This document shows positions 18,099 to 26,897 of a DNA stretch of 64,000 nucleotides, one piece after another. Origin of the DNA: Dyadobacter fermentans DSM 18053 (GTDB lineage: Bacteria > Bacteroidota > Bacteroidia > Cytophagales > Spirosomataceae); contig NC_013037.1 of assembly GCF_000023125.1 (NCBI RefSeq), positions 2,728,001 through 2,792,000 on the forward strand, written 5' to 3'. The position numbers were made by a program, and so were the translations under genes. The notes beneath the pieces were generated by a model. That model made no database searches and was not told where the DNA came from. It saw only the letters and a list, made by a program, of their open reading frames with translations. Position 1 is the stretch's first letter. The number at the start of each line of letters is the position of its first letter.

Positions 18099-18332
18099 TC
18101 AACCTTTCACGTCCGCGATGGACGCGCCGAAATTGATGTGCAGCACATTGCCGGTGGGCGTAACCAACGCCGGAACGGACTGAACGCCTGCGTTTTCCGC
18201 TTCCGCAATTCTTCCGCTTTGATCGCCAAGGTGTACGATTTCCACATTATTCTCGCCAATAAGGCCGATAATTTCCTGTTCCGCGCTCACGCAAACCGGG
18301 CAGCCTGCGTGGTAAAAAATGGACTTGTTCAT
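18099..18332 (-). CDS. Small thioredoxin/glutaredoxin-like protein (CPVC)
   Basis: 77 residues with the redox motif C12-P-V-C at the start of the first helix (YHAGCPVCVSAEQEI) and the conserved cis-proline region SVPALV about 40 residues later, the layout of a minimal thioredoxin fold. No signal peptide, so it should be cytoplasmic. I chose ATG 18332 over an in-frame TTG two codons upstream. It lies downstream of the iron-uptake genes on the same strand but has its own promoter-like box. Function in thiol exchange is inferred from the fold. Confidence 0.8.
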   Translation of the reverse strand: MNKSIFYHAGCPVCVSAEQEIIGLIGENNVEIVHLGDQSGRIAEAENAGVQSVPALVTPTGNVLHINFGASIADVKG

Positions 18333-18369
18333 TTGCAATGGTTTTAAAAGTTATGAATGATCTACATTG

Positions 18370-18377
18370 CAAACGTA
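18370..18377 (-). promoter_or_regulatory. Candidate -7 promoter box of the thioredoxin-like gene
   Basis: The minus strand reads TACGTTTG, an exact TAnnTTTG match, about 38 nt before the ATG. No clear -33 TTTG is visible. Confidence 0.4.
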
Positions 18378-18438
18378 CCCAGGATTCATGACCGCGCGCT
18401 GATCCAGTTTTGCGATATCCAGGCAATTCTGGCTGAAC

Positions 18439-19608
18439 TCATAGCCGGTCGCCGGAGCCTTGTCCGGCCTTCTCCCGCTTGATACCCGCGGGCGCTGCGC
18501 GACGGGGTTTCCGAACGCCCCGCCACCAAAGCAAAAACCCGGTAACCGCCAGCAGGCCAGGCGTGAGGCCGATGATCGCATACAGGATTTTCACGGCAAT
18601 GCCCCCGAAATTTCCCACATGCAGCGGAAAGAATGTCGCTTCGATGCGCTCGCCCAGAGGCTTATCGGCAAGCCTGGTAACCTGCACGATTTCACCGGTT
18701 TGCTGATCAACCCGGACCGAATTGGAACTGCCCCATATCCTGGACTCGCCTGCTGCATAACCCCTGACTTCAAACTTGCGCGCAGGCTGCGTCGGCAGGT
18801 AAACGTAGGTAGGCTGCAAATCCGGCATCGCGGCCAGCGCCTCGCGGTACATCCGGTCGGGCGAGGCGGCCATGAGCGTGTTCGGCCGGGTGGCCACCTG
18901 TTCGTTTTCCCAGGTTTTAGCCTTGAATGCAAACAGGTTCATCCAAAATCCCGTGAAGAAAATCACGGCATTGAGCAACAGCGACCATACGCCCACGATA
19001 CGGTGCAGATCCGAGCTGATCGTCCGCCAGTTCTTGCGGTTGATTTTGACCCGGAAACAGATGACTCTCCACAGCATTTTGCGGTACACAATGGCCCCGG
19101 TGATCAAAGAGAGCAGCATGGTAATGCCAAAAAAGGCTGTCAGCGCCGCGCCGGGAATGCCGAGCTGGAAGCTGAAATGAAACTGGAATAACCATTCTAT
19201 AAAGCTGGGCGTGAATTCGCTGGACGGCCCCTCGCGCAACACCGCACCGGTGTGCGGGTCGAAGGAAATCAGTCCGAGATCGTAGGTAAACAGGCGGGTG
19301 TCATTGAAATAGATCCTGAAATTGTACGCATCCGCCGGCTCAGCGTCCGGGTTTACCCACGCAATGCCGTCCAGGTTCGGGTAGCGGCTGGTGATGTTTT
19401 CATAACAACGCTTCAAAACCTGGTCGGTAGCCGCATGGTCCACCGGGGTAACATGCAGCAGTTCCGCATTGAAATACTGGTCGAGCTCCGTCCTGAAAAC
19501 GAGTACCGAACCGCTTAATCCAAGCAGGATCAGGAATATCCCCGTGAACAGGCCCAGCCAGCTGTGCAGCCTGAAAAGCATTCGGGTAAATGGTGCTTTC
19601 TTCGTCAT
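18439..19608 (-). CDS. PepSY-associated transmembrane protein (iron uptake)
   Basis: 389 residues of the PepSY_TM family. Membrane spans at about 17-38 (WLGLFTGIFLILLGLSGSVLVF), about 155-180 (LTAFFGITMLLSLITGAIVY), about 205-225 (WSLLLNAVIFFTGFWMNLF) and about 345-368 (ILYAIIGLTPGLLAVTGFLLWW), with periplasmic PepSY regions between. In Bacteroidota and Proteobacteria these proteins sit beside siderophore receptors and are thought to help reductive iron release in the inner membrane. Here the receptor gene ends 15 nt upstream, so the two are co-transcribed. Confidence 0.88.
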   Translation of the reverse strand: MTKKAPFTRMLFRLHSWLGLFTGIFLILLGLSGSVLVFRTELDQYFNAELLHVTPVDHAATDQVLKRCYENITSRYPNLDGIAWVNPDAEPADAYNFRIYFNDTRLFTYDLGLISFDPHTGAVLREGPSSEFTPSFIEWLFQFHFSFQLGIPGAALTAFFGITMLLSLITGAIVYRKMLWRVICFRVKINRKNWRTISSDLHRIVGVWSLLLNAVIFFTGFWMNLFAFKAKTWENEQVATRPNTLMAASPDRMYREALAAMPDLQPTYVYLPTQPARKFEVRGYAAGESRIWGSSNSVRVDQQTGEIVQVTRLADKPLGERIEATFFPLHVGNFGGIAVKILYAIIGLTPGLLAVTGFLLWWRGVRKPRRAAPAGIKREKAGQGSGDRL

Positions 19609-19623
19609 ATGCTGAAAATCCAG

Positions 19624-21993
19624 TTACCAGATCTGATAGCTCACGCCCAATCTCACATTAAACGGATCGCCCAGTCCCCCGAGCGTCATCCCCGAGCGGC
19701 TTCCCGTAAAATAATGCTTGTTGGCCAGGTTATAGGCATTCACTTGAACCTGGAACCGCTGGCGCTGGTAAGATAGCGCCGCATCCAGCACGGTGTACGA
19801 CGGGAACACGAAGTTTTGGTTGCTCAGCAAACCCACCTGATCGCTCACATAGCGCACGCCCGCCGATACGCTGAACCCTTTCAGCAGGTTGGAGGGAAGC
19901 GCATATTTACCCCAGAAATTGATCTGGTGTTTGGGTGCATTGGCAAAGCGGTCGCCTTTTTTACCGTAGGTGCTCGTGCTTACGAGCACGTGTTCATTGA
20001 ATGCATACCCGGTAATGAGGCTGAGCGGCCCCACGTGGCCAGTGAGCGAAAACTCACCTCCGCGGCTGCGCGTGCCGTCGATGGCCGCCTGCCGGTGCGA
20101 ATTTTCGTCCGTTGGCGCGGCGGTGAGGATATTGGCATAGTTGATCTGGTACAGCGACAACGTGGCCGACAAGCGGTTGTCCAGCACGTCAGCCTTCGAG
20201 CCTACTTCATACTGGGTCGCTTTCCGGGTCGGGAATGGGCCGCCGGCCAGTACATTGTTCGAAGTTTGGGGATTGAATGATTTCAGGTAAGTCCCGTAAA
20301 TGGACACATTGTTCACCGGCAAATACACTACCCCGATGCGCGGAATCCAGCCGGACGCTTGCAGCTCGTCGCCCTGCTTGTTGTCCCGGTCGGACAATGG
20401 CGTTTCTTTCGCGTTGTAATTGTCGTAGCGCAGTGAAAGCAGCACTTTCAGCTTGTTGCCGATGCTTACCTGGTCCTGGATGTAGCCGCCGATCAGGTTG
20501 GTTACCCGCTTGTTATCGTCCGATTCGTCGGCAGGTACCGTGGCGTCGGGCACACTGCCGGTGTAGTCGGGGTTCAGAATGGAGATGCGGGTGGAGGATT
20601 TGTACTGATAGTCGTTCTCGGTCCAACCGTACCGGTTATAGTCCGTGCCGACGATGATCTGATGCCCGATTCCGCCCGTTTTGGCAGTATAAGTAGCAAA
20701 AGCGGTGGTTTGCAGGCTAAACCGGTCGGTAAGCCAATCCTGATACCCGCGGCTGATCGAATCGTTTCTGATCCGCCCTACCGGAATGTGGTCGGTGAAG
20801 TCGAGGACATTCCGCACGGCCCGCTCCACGACCGTGAGTTTGAGGTTATCGCTGATCTGGTGATCGAAGGTCAAAGTGGCCGACATGTTGCGGGTTTTAC
20901 CGTAGTCCGTCGGGCTCTGGACCGTCAGGTTGTTGGAATAATGGTTAAAATCGAAACTGCCGTCGGGCCTGGTGTAAATGAAGCTGCCGTTGTCATATTG
21001 CTGCACTGCTTTGGAATAGGCATAATTCAATTCGAGGTTCAGCGAAGAGCGGCTGTTTACGAGGTACGTCAATGACGGCGCAATGAAAAGGTTCTTTTTT
21101 TCCTGATAATCCCTGAAACTTTCGCTGCGGTCGTATCCGACGATCGCGCGGTACAAGAGCTTTTTTTGCCGGTCAATTGGCCCTGTAAAATCAGCGGACG
21201 CGCGGCCGAATGCCCAGCTGCCCAGCGAAAGGTCCACGGTTGCCCGCTTTTCGGTCAGCGGTTTTTTAGTTACAAAATTCACTACCCCACCCGGAGAGCC
21301 CTCGCTGAACAATGCGCCCGACGGCCCGCGAAGCAGTTCCACCGACTCGATGTTGTAGAGCAACGGCTGCTGGCTCCACAGGAACAGGTTGCCGCGGATG
21401 CCATTGTAAAGCAGGAAACTCGCGTCGTTTGGCGAGTAAGCCGTAAAACCGCGGATCTGGAAGTTGCCGTTGCCGTTATTGGCCTTCATGCCGGTCATCG
21501 AACCGGCGATTTCGTTCAATGTAAATGCCTGGCGATCGCGCAGTACTTCCGACGACACCACCTGCACGGATTGCGGCGTGGAAAGCAGCGGGGTGTTACT
21601 CCGCGTCGCCGAATTGGACGACAGCACCTGATACCTGTTTTTCGCTGCGCTTACCAGCACTTCTTCCAGTTCTTGCTTGCTTTCGGAAAGTTGCAGGTTC
21701 AGGAATGCGTTTTTGCCTTTTGCAATGCGAAGGCTCTCTGTGTAAGCCGTATAGCCTACGTTGGAGACTGAAAGAATGTATGCACCCGGTGTGATGCCGG
21801 TCAGGACAAACTGGCCGTCGGCATCGGTAATGGTGCCGAGCGCAGTGCCCTGCAAGGTAACGGATGCGCCTGTGATTGCCTGTTGCTCTGCATTCAGGAT
21901 ACGTCCGCTCAGCGAACCCAGCCCCGACTGCGCAGTGCTATGCAGGCATATCCCCGCCGTTAACAACAGCAGTAATATGTATTTGATTTTCAT
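19624..21993 (-). CDS. TonB-dependent siderophore-type receptor
   Basis: 789 residues. Signal peptide about 1-22, carboxypeptidase-regulatory-like domain (about 27-110), plug with PLLSTPQSVQVVSSEVLRDR and VELLRGPSGALFSEGSPGGV (the pattern of siderophore receptors rather than SusC), and a barrel ending in the aromatic LGVSYQIW. By family it should import ferric siderophores with TonB energy. Start ATG 21993 rather than an upstream in-frame TTG. It forms an operon with the PepSY protein downstream and a three-Cys small protein upstream; no Fur box could be assigned by eye. Confidence 0.92.
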   Translation of the reverse strand: MKIKYILLLLLTAGICLHSTAQSGLGSLSGRILNAEQQAITGASVTLQGTALGTITDADGQFVLTGITPGAYILSVSNVGYTAYTESLRIAKGKNAFLNLQLSESKQELEEVLVSAAKNRYQVLSSNSATRSNTPLLSTPQSVQVVSSEVLRDRQAFTLNEIAGSMTGMKANNGNGNFQIRGFTAYSPNDASFLLYNGIRGNLFLWSQQPLLYNIESVELLRGPSGALFSEGSPGGVVNFVTKKPLTEKRATVDLSLGSWAFGRASADFTGPIDRQKKLLYRAIVGYDRSESFRDYQEKKNLFIAPSLTYLVNSRSSLNLELNYAYSKAVQQYDNGSFIYTRPDGSFDFNHYSNNLTVQSPTDYGKTRNMSATLTFDHQISDNLKLTVVERAVRNVLDFTDHIPVGRIRNDSISRGYQDWLTDRFSLQTTAFATYTAKTGGIGHQIIVGTDYNRYGWTENDYQYKSSTRISILNPDYTGSVPDATVPADESDDNKRVTNLIGGYIQDQVSIGNKLKVLLSLRYDNYNAKETPLSDRDNKQGDELQASGWIPRIGVVYLPVNNVSIYGTYLKSFNPQTSNNVLAGGPFPTRKATQYEVGSKADVLDNRLSATLSLYQINYANILTAAPTDENSHRQAAIDGTRSRGGEFSLTGHVGPLSLITGYAFNEHVLVSTSTYGKKGDRFANAPKHQINFWGKYALPSNLLKGFSVSAGVRYVSDQVGLLSNQNFVFPSYTVLDAALSYQRQRFQVQVNAYNLANKHYFTGSRSGMTLGGLGDPFNVRLGVSYQIW

Positions 21994-22122
21994 TGGTAGA
22001 TGCAATTAATATGCTTCCCTGCCGCAAAAGCCGGCGAAGCATGTTTGATGTAATGGAATGCGCAGGGCCGGGCAACCGGAACGGTCAACGGGCAAGGCGC
22101 GTGTTTCAAACCTGTAATTGAT

Positions 22123-22500
22123 CTACTCGCAGGGAGGCGGAACCAGGATGGAGAGCGGGGCCTGATACGTGCCCAGCTGGTACGAAAAGCTGATTGGACC
22201 GGCTTGGGGCGCCGGCACGGGAGCAAATTCGAAATGTGCAAATGCAGGAGTAAAAAGATGCAGCACCGGAATGCTTTCTACACGGCTGCTCGTTTGCTGA
22301 TCCTGCTTTTTCTGCTGTTCTTTCAGCTTTTTGGCAAGGTAGCATTTCCCGTTACAATGCAGCTGGGGCTTATCACGGTTTTGACAAAGCACACGCGTGA
22401 TATATTCCTTATTCACATTGTAGTAAGCGATCGTGCCCCACTGACTGAACGTCGGCAGGATGGTCGTAATGAGCCATATGTAAACTATGAATGTACGCAT
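22123..22500 (-). CDS. Small exported three-cysteine protein, receptor-associated
   Basis: 125 residues. The hydrophobic N-terminus (MRTFIVYIWLITTILPTF) is an uncleaved anchor or signal peptide. The core phrase is YYNVNKEYITRVLC (Cys39), then NRDKPQLHCNGKCYLAKKL with Cys49 and Cys53. From memory, proteins with this Cys pattern are frequent next to TonB receptors in Bacteroidota but carry no assigned function. The proline-rich tail ends PPPCE with a fourth Cys. It lies about 130 nt upstream of the siderophore receptor on the same strand. Metal binding is a guess from the cysteines. Confidence 0.75.
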   Translation of the reverse strand: MRTFIVYIWLITTILPTFSQWGTIAYYNVNKEYITRVLCQNRDKPQLHCNGKCYLAKKLKEQQKKQDQQTSSRVESIPVLHLFTPAFAHFEFAPVPAPQAGPISFSYQLGTYQAPLSILVPPPCE

Positions 22501-22511
22501 CGATCAGGTCG

Positions 22512-22519
22512 CAAATATA
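22512..22519 (-). promoter_or_regulatory. Candidate -7 promoter box of the iron-uptake operon
   Basis: The minus strand reads TATATTTG, an exact TAnnTTTG match, placed 11 nt before the ATG of the three-Cys protein, so the transcript would have a very short leader. It follows the terminator at 22563-22604. Confidence 0.5.
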
Positions 22520-22562
22520 GCAATAACCTCAATACGCATGGGTGGGCCAAATCATGTTATAA

Positions 22563-22604
22563 ACAGAAATACGTCCTAAGCGGTGTCGCAGGACGTATTT
22601 CTGT
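22563..22604 (-). terminator. Intrinsic terminator overlapping the 3' end of the sigma/receptor chimera
   Basis: A perfect 15-bp inverted repeat (22563-22577 and 22590-22604) with a 12-nt loop; on the minus strand the 3' arm runs into TTTATAA. The stop codon of the chimeric gene (22576-22578) lies inside the stem, so its last codons are terminator sequence. Confidence 0.8.
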
Positions 22605-23106
22605 CTTCGAGGTCGGTGGCATTGGCAGAGAGCTTGAAATCCACGCGTTGCTCATCGCCGTCCTTAACCGTAATGTTTTGATTCTGGGATTGATAACCGA
22701 TAAAACTAACCGAAACAGACAGCTTTCCTGCCCGTAGCTTTTCTATTCGGAATTTTCCGTTCTGATCTGAAAAAGTACCCGCAGCATTTTCTTTGACTGA
22801 AATGGTGGCACCTGGAAGCAATTCGCCCTCGGCCGAGCGGACGGTGCCGTAAATGGCGGCGCGCGTGAGGTAATGCGACACACTTCCCGCTATCACCAGC
22901 GACTCTCTTCTTTCCCAAAGCGACACGAAAATCGTTTGTACCAGCTCCTTGGCAAGATCCTCGTCTTCCAGCCGGCACAGGGCAATCGAGTAGAGTTTGG
23001 CCCAATTCTGATTGTAAATCCGCTCGAAGGATTGTTTATCTAAATGATGGCGGATTGGATCGGGAAATGGCATCTGCGGACGGTTACAACGCCGCGAAGT
23101 TGCCAT
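22576..23106 (-). pseudogene. Chimeric remnant: ECF sigma region 2 joined to a receptor carboxypeptidase-like domain
   Basis: 176 codons in one open frame made of two unrelated parts. Residues about 20-88 are the N-terminal half of an ECF sigma factor (region 2: FERIYNQNWAKLYSIALCRL, DLAKELVQTIFVSLWERRES, then VSHYLTRAA). At about residue 84-86 the frame passes straight into IYGTVRSAEGELLPGATISV, the carboxypeptidase-regulatory-like domain at the N-terminus of TonB receptors, which runs to about residue 168. Sigma region 4, any FecR and the receptor plug and barrel are all missing, and the end is read through a terminator stem. Most likely two deletions collapsed a sigma-receptor operon. Without region 4 it cannot work as a normal sigma factor; a new function cannot be excluded. 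Confidence 0.75.
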
Positions 23107-23138
23107 CTATTTATAATAATTCCAAATTAAGTTAATAC

Positions 23139-24449
23139 TTAGCGGCTTCGGTTCAGCTTTTCTTCCACTTTAATACGTTCGAAGAATGCCCGGTAATCCT
23201 TGATATTCAGCATGTCATGTACGGCCTGCTTCTTGTCCGCGGCCTGTTCGAAATACGCCTTGCAGATTTGGTACCCTACCCAATAGCCCAGGTCGGCAGG
23301 GCGGTCGGCGGTTTCCTGGCTGCTGTTGGCAATCCAGTTGGCGTAGCGGTCAAGGTACATTTCCTTTTTAAAATCTTCCCAAACCTTCCGTTCATGTCCG
23401 ACAGCCCACACATGGAGGCGCTGGTTGGCCGTTCTTCCGCTGATCAGTTCACCGATAAAATCGGCCATTCCTTCTTTGATCGCGTGGCACAGCAAGGTGG
23501 TATCGCCAGCCATATTCGCTTGCTGAACATGCACGAGTTCGTGTGCTACCACGTGTTTCAGTTCGTTGAAGAGCAGCATATTCTTTTTCTGCCATAAATT
23601 CAATTCATGAGTGGGCGTTTGCTTGCTTGCTGCCTGCATATCCACGCCCATGATGGAGCCATAGTTGGTGACGGTGCCGCCCGAGCTCCATCCGCCGATC
23701 ACAAAAGCCACATTCGGGAAAGTGGCGGGCTGGTACCATTGCTTCATATTCCGAAAAATGATGCGGAGCGAGTCCTCCAAACTGCTTACCTGCTCCGTGT
23801 TGGCCCGGATACTGGCGTAGTAATCCGGCATCGTTTCGAGGTTGTGCACGAAGCCCTTCACTCCGCCGATATTCGGCGTTTTGGTTTTGAAATATTCTTG
23901 CAAATCGGGCGTGCCTTTCTCGAAATATTCTTTGAGAAATAGCTGCTGCGCATTGGAAGGGTCCTTTTTGTACTGATCATAAACTTTCCAGAATAGCGCG
24001 ATGTCGCTCGTGATCACCGCGGCCTGATCGGGATTTTGCTGCGCTTTCTCCTCGTCGGCTATATATTTTGTCAGCGCGGCATATGCCTTGTTTTTGCGGA
24101 CCGCCGCCAAACCGGGCTCGGAGTCCATCCAGTTTCTGTTCCTGAATCCGTACTTCACCGCCTTTTGCAGGATGACCAGGGCGCTGTCGGGCATGTCGGC
24201 CATGGCATAGAAGTACGTGGCGTTCACGGCAGGCTGCCTTTTATAGGCCACCATTCGGCGGGTTTCACTTTCCGCGAAATAATTTCTGGCTGCTGCCTTG
24301 TATTGCTTTGCTTCGCCAAGGCTGTCGGCCAGCTTTTGATACCGGTCGGCTTCCGGGTTGAAATCCTGTGAAAAAATCCTTTCACTAATAAGTAGTAATG
24401 CTACCAGGACGCACAGCTGCGTGGCCCTCAACAGAACTGGATTCCTCAT
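23139..24449 (-). CDS. DUF2268-type predicted zinc protease with TPR-like N-terminus
   Basis: 436 residues. Signal peptide 1-27, a TPR-like N-terminal part (about 30-125: KAAARNYFAES, ALVILQKAVKYGFRN), and a C-terminal metallopeptidase-like domain with H303-E-L-V-H307 (VVAHELVHVQQ) followed by KEGMADFIGELISG, whose Glu is a likely third zinc ligand. This is the layout of the DUF2268 Zn-dependent protease family. It should act in the periplasm or at the cell surface; the substrate is unknown. It stands alone, with 82 nt separating it from the DHFR-family gene upstream. Confidence 0.82.
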   Translation of the reverse strand: MRNPVLLRATQLCVLVALLLISERIFSQDFNPEADRYQKLADSLGEAKQYKAAARNYFAESETRRMVAYKRQPAVNATYFYAMADMPDSALVILQKAVKYGFRNRNWMDSEPGLAAVRKNKAYAALTKYIADEEKAQQNPDQAAVITSDIALFWKVYDQYKKDPSNAQQLFLKEYFEKGTPDLQEYFKTKTPNIGGVKGFVHNLETMPDYYASIRANTEQVSSLEDSLRIIFRNMKQWYQPATFPNVAFVIGGWSSGGTVTNYGSIMGVDMQAASKQTPTHELNLWQKKNMLLFNELKHVVAHELVHVQQANMAGDTTLLCHAIKEGMADFIGELISGRTANQRLHVWAVGHERKVWEDFKKEMYLDRYANWIANSSQETADRPADLGYWVGYQICKAYFEQAADKKQAVHDMLNIKDYRAFFERIKVEEKLNRSR

Positions 24450-24530
24450 CTTAAGGTTGCGAATTGAATTCCGGTGGTCGATAATTTGTAACCGATGGTT
24501 CGGCGACTGTCAATATACCACTTTTCCGGA

Positions 24531-25085
24531 TTATTGCTTCTTCGACGGCGCGTAGTACAGCAAAACCGCGCCGCTGCCGAAGGTGTGCGTGTTTGTCAAA
24601 GTCAAAACCACGTCGTCATCCAGCTGGTCGAACAGCGGTAACCCTTGCCGCGCCACCACCGGGTGGACCATCAGTTGAAATTCATCTACGAGGCCGGCAT
24701 TCATGAGGGCAATCATCAGGCTGCGGCTACAAACGAGGATATGGCTGCCATCCTCCTCCCGGAGCGCCCGCGTTTCCGCTTCGAGGTCGCGCGTGGCTAC
24801 TTTCGCGCTTTTCCAGTCCACACTTTGCAAAGTGCGGGAAAACACGATTTTGGGAATGGCATCGATACTTTTCGCGAAATCATCCATTGATTTTTCACCG
24901 CTGGGCTGCTCTACCAAGCCTTTCCAGAATTCCATCAGCAGGTAGGTTTTCCTGCCGAACAATGCAGCTCCGGCATTTTTGAGCAACTCCCCGTAGTGAT
25001 CGTGCACAGCTGCGTCGGGCGAAACGGCCGTGTGATCGCAAAAACCGTCGAGCGTCATGTTGATTGCGGCGATTATCTTTCTCAT
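24531..25085 (-). CDS. Dihydrofolate-reductase-family protein (RibD C-terminal type)
   Basis: 184 residues of the RibD_C/DHFR-like fold common in Bacteroidota: MRKIIAAINMTLDGFCDH at the N-terminus, GAALFGRKTYLLMEFW (nucleotide-binding region), KIVFSRTL, ILVCSRSLMIALMNAGLVDE, and HPVVARQGLPLFDQ near the end. An NAD(P)H-dependent reductase role is expected, but the true substrate of this family is usually unknown and it is not the main FolA. Monocistronic, with a promoter-like box upstream. Confidence 0.88.
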   Translation of the reverse strand: MRKIIAAINMTLDGFCDHTAVSPDAAVHDHYGELLKNAGAALFGRKTYLLMEFWKGLVEQPSGEKSMDDFAKSIDAIPKIVFSRTLQSVDWKSAKVATRDLEAETRALREEDGSHILVCSRSLMIALMNAGLVDEFQLMVHPVVARQGLPLFDQLDDDVVLTLTNTHTFGSGAVLLYYAPSKKQ

Positions 25086-25121
25086 AGCGGATAAAATGGT
25101 TGATCAGGTTTTGGATAATGG

Positions 25122-25129
25122 CAAAAATA
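25122..25129 (-). promoter_or_regulatory. Candidate -7 promoter box of the DHFR-family gene
   Basis: The minus strand reads TATTTTTG, an exact TAnnTTTG match and identical to the box of the locus A sigma gene, about 37 nt before the ATG. Confidence 0.5.
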
Positions 25130-25215
25130 GCTAACTGCCAATCCGTTACCGCGGCCATTTAAAACATATTCGGGGGGCATTTGAGACAATTTGAAAAACC
25201 ATTCCTTCCCAAACA

Positions 25216-25247
25216 AAACGGCTGCGCACGTTGTGCAGCAGCCGTTT
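25216..25247 (-). terminator. Intrinsic terminator after a SusC/SusD operon
   Basis: A 10-bp perfect stem (AAACGGCTGC at 25216-25225 with 25238-25247) and a 12-nt loop lie 25 nt after the SusD stop; on the minus strand it is followed by TGTTTGGG. Confidence 0.8.
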
Positions 25248-25272
25248 CGGATTATCGTAGTAAGACCCTGGA

Positions 25273-26871
25273 TTACCAGCCGGGCGTCTGGCGGTAAGTG
25301 CCGTTGGATTTGGCAATTTCATCCGGGCTAATCGGCCAGGCCATGTGCTTCGCGGGATCGAAGCTGCGGGCGGGCCATATTTCCTTCACCGTAAAAGGGG
25401 ACGCAGGGTCCGTTTTGTTGGTGTGAATGCGGCCGTGCAGCGGCGCGTTGATCCTCGTGTAGTCACCCCACCTTTTCAAATCCTGCAAACGGTCCGTCCA
25501 TTCGCAGGCCAGCTCCACGCGGCGCTCGTGTTTGAGATCTGCCATCGTTGGCGAAGCTTTCGGCGCCAGGCCTACCCTGGTGCGGATTTCGTTGAGCGGC
25601 GCGGCGGCTTCCGCATTTTTGCCCTGCATGATCAGTGCCTCCGCTTTGAAAAGCAGCACTTCGGCGTAGCGGATCAACGACAGGTTCAGGCGGGTGGTCG
25701 GGTAGTCGCCGTTCTGGTTGATCATATTGTTGGTGCTCGCATCCTCGTTCGTGCCGTAGCTGTAAGGCTCCATGTATTTGTTGATCTGGAAGCCCGACAG
25801 GCTGTTGGTCGAAAAGTAGGACCGCTCTTTCCCGAAATAGGTGAATTTATCACCGAATTTCAGGATCGTGACCTCCCGGCGGGGATCGTTCGCTTCATAT
25901 TCCTGGTAAAGCTCCTCGGTAGGCTGGAAATAGCCCCAGCCATTGAAAACGCCCCAGCCTTTGTTTTCCAACACCACACCCACAAACTCTGAACCGCCCT
26001 GCACACCGGAAGTTACCGACCAGATGTATTCGGGGCCGAAGTTGTTTTCCACCTTGAAAACGCTCTGGTAGTTTTCCCGCCCGTTGGCTTTGCCGCTCAT
26101 TAGCGTGCGGCCGCCTTCGTTCTTAATCTTATCGGCCAGTTCGGGGATGAGTGCCCATTTACTCTGGTCGAATTGTGCCCAGTAGGCGTAGGTTTTCACC
26201 ATGTAAGCCCATGCGGCAGCCTTATGTGCCCGTCCCTGGTCATCCGGGCCGTATGTTTGGAACAATGGAAGCAAATCGGCGGCTTTTTGCAGATCGGCGA
26301 TGATCTGCGCGTAATTATCCGTCACCGAAGGAAGCTGCGGCGGAATGCGCTTGCCGTATTCCGCATGCTCGGGGCCGTCGAAAGGGACACCCTGGTCCTT
26401 GTGCCCCCAGAGGTAGGCGATCCAGAAATGCGCGAAACCGCGTACGAAATAAGCTTCGCCAAGCGCCGCATTCTTTACCGCTTCCGAAACACCCGTGGCA
26501 GTCGGCACGCCTTCGATCACCTGGTTGGCCTTGTTGATCATCCAGTACACATCGTTCCAGCCACCGGTCATGCCGCCTTCGCGTCCCGTCACATTGAAGT
26601 TTTTAATGTTGTCGCTTTCCGCACGTACGCGGCCGGTCACCAGGTCGTCGCTCGCATTCTGCATCCAGAACAGGTTCCTGCCCCAGGTGGATTCGTAACG
26701 CATCGGCACGTACATGGCCGTAACGGCTTTTTTCACATCGTCCTCACTTTTCCAGAAAAACGCCGTGGTGGGGGCGCCATTCGGCTTGGTATCCACCCAG
26801 CTTTCATCACAGCCGGAAGCCGATGCGAGCAGGGCTACCAGTGCTAATTGATTGATCAATCGAAGTTTCAT
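25273..26871 (-). CDS. SusD/RagB-family lipoprotein
   Basis: 532 residues; signal peptide with lipobox ending at about Cys21 (SASGC). SusD phrases: EAYFVRGFAHFWIAYLWGHK (about 145-165), LSLIRYAEVLLFKAEALIMQ, HERRVELACEWTDRLQDLKRW, and the ending YRQTPGW. Start ATG 26871 (MKLRL) rather than a TTG three codons upstream. It is the partner of the SusC gene 26 nt upstream. No degradative enzyme lies beside the pair, so the ligand is open. Confidence 0.94.
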   Translation of the reverse strand: MKLRLINQLALVALLASASGCDESWVDTKPNGAPTTAFFWKSEDDVKKAVTAMYVPMRYESTWGRNLFWMQNASDDLVTGRVRAESDNIKNFNVTGREGGMTGGWNDVYWMINKANQVIEGVPTATGVSEAVKNAALGEAYFVRGFAHFWIAYLWGHKDQGVPFDGPEHAEYGKRIPPQLPSVTDNYAQIIADLQKAADLLPLFQTYGPDDQGRAHKAAAWAYMVKTYAYWAQFDQSKWALIPELADKIKNEGGRTLMSGKANGRENYQSVFKVENNFGPEYIWSVTSGVQGGSEFVGVVLENKGWGVFNGWGYFQPTEELYQEYEANDPRREVTILKFGDKFTYFGKERSYFSTNSLSGFQINKYMEPYSYGTNEDASTNNMINQNGDYPTTRLNLSLIRYAEVLLFKAEALIMQGKNAEAAAPLNEIRTRVGLAPKASPTMADLKHERRVELACEWTDRLQDLKRWGDYTRINAPLHGRIHTNKTDPASPFTVKEIWPARSFDPAKHMAWPISPDEIAKSNGTYRQTPGW

Positions 26872-26897
26872 TATACTCAAATTTTGTAATGCATGGA

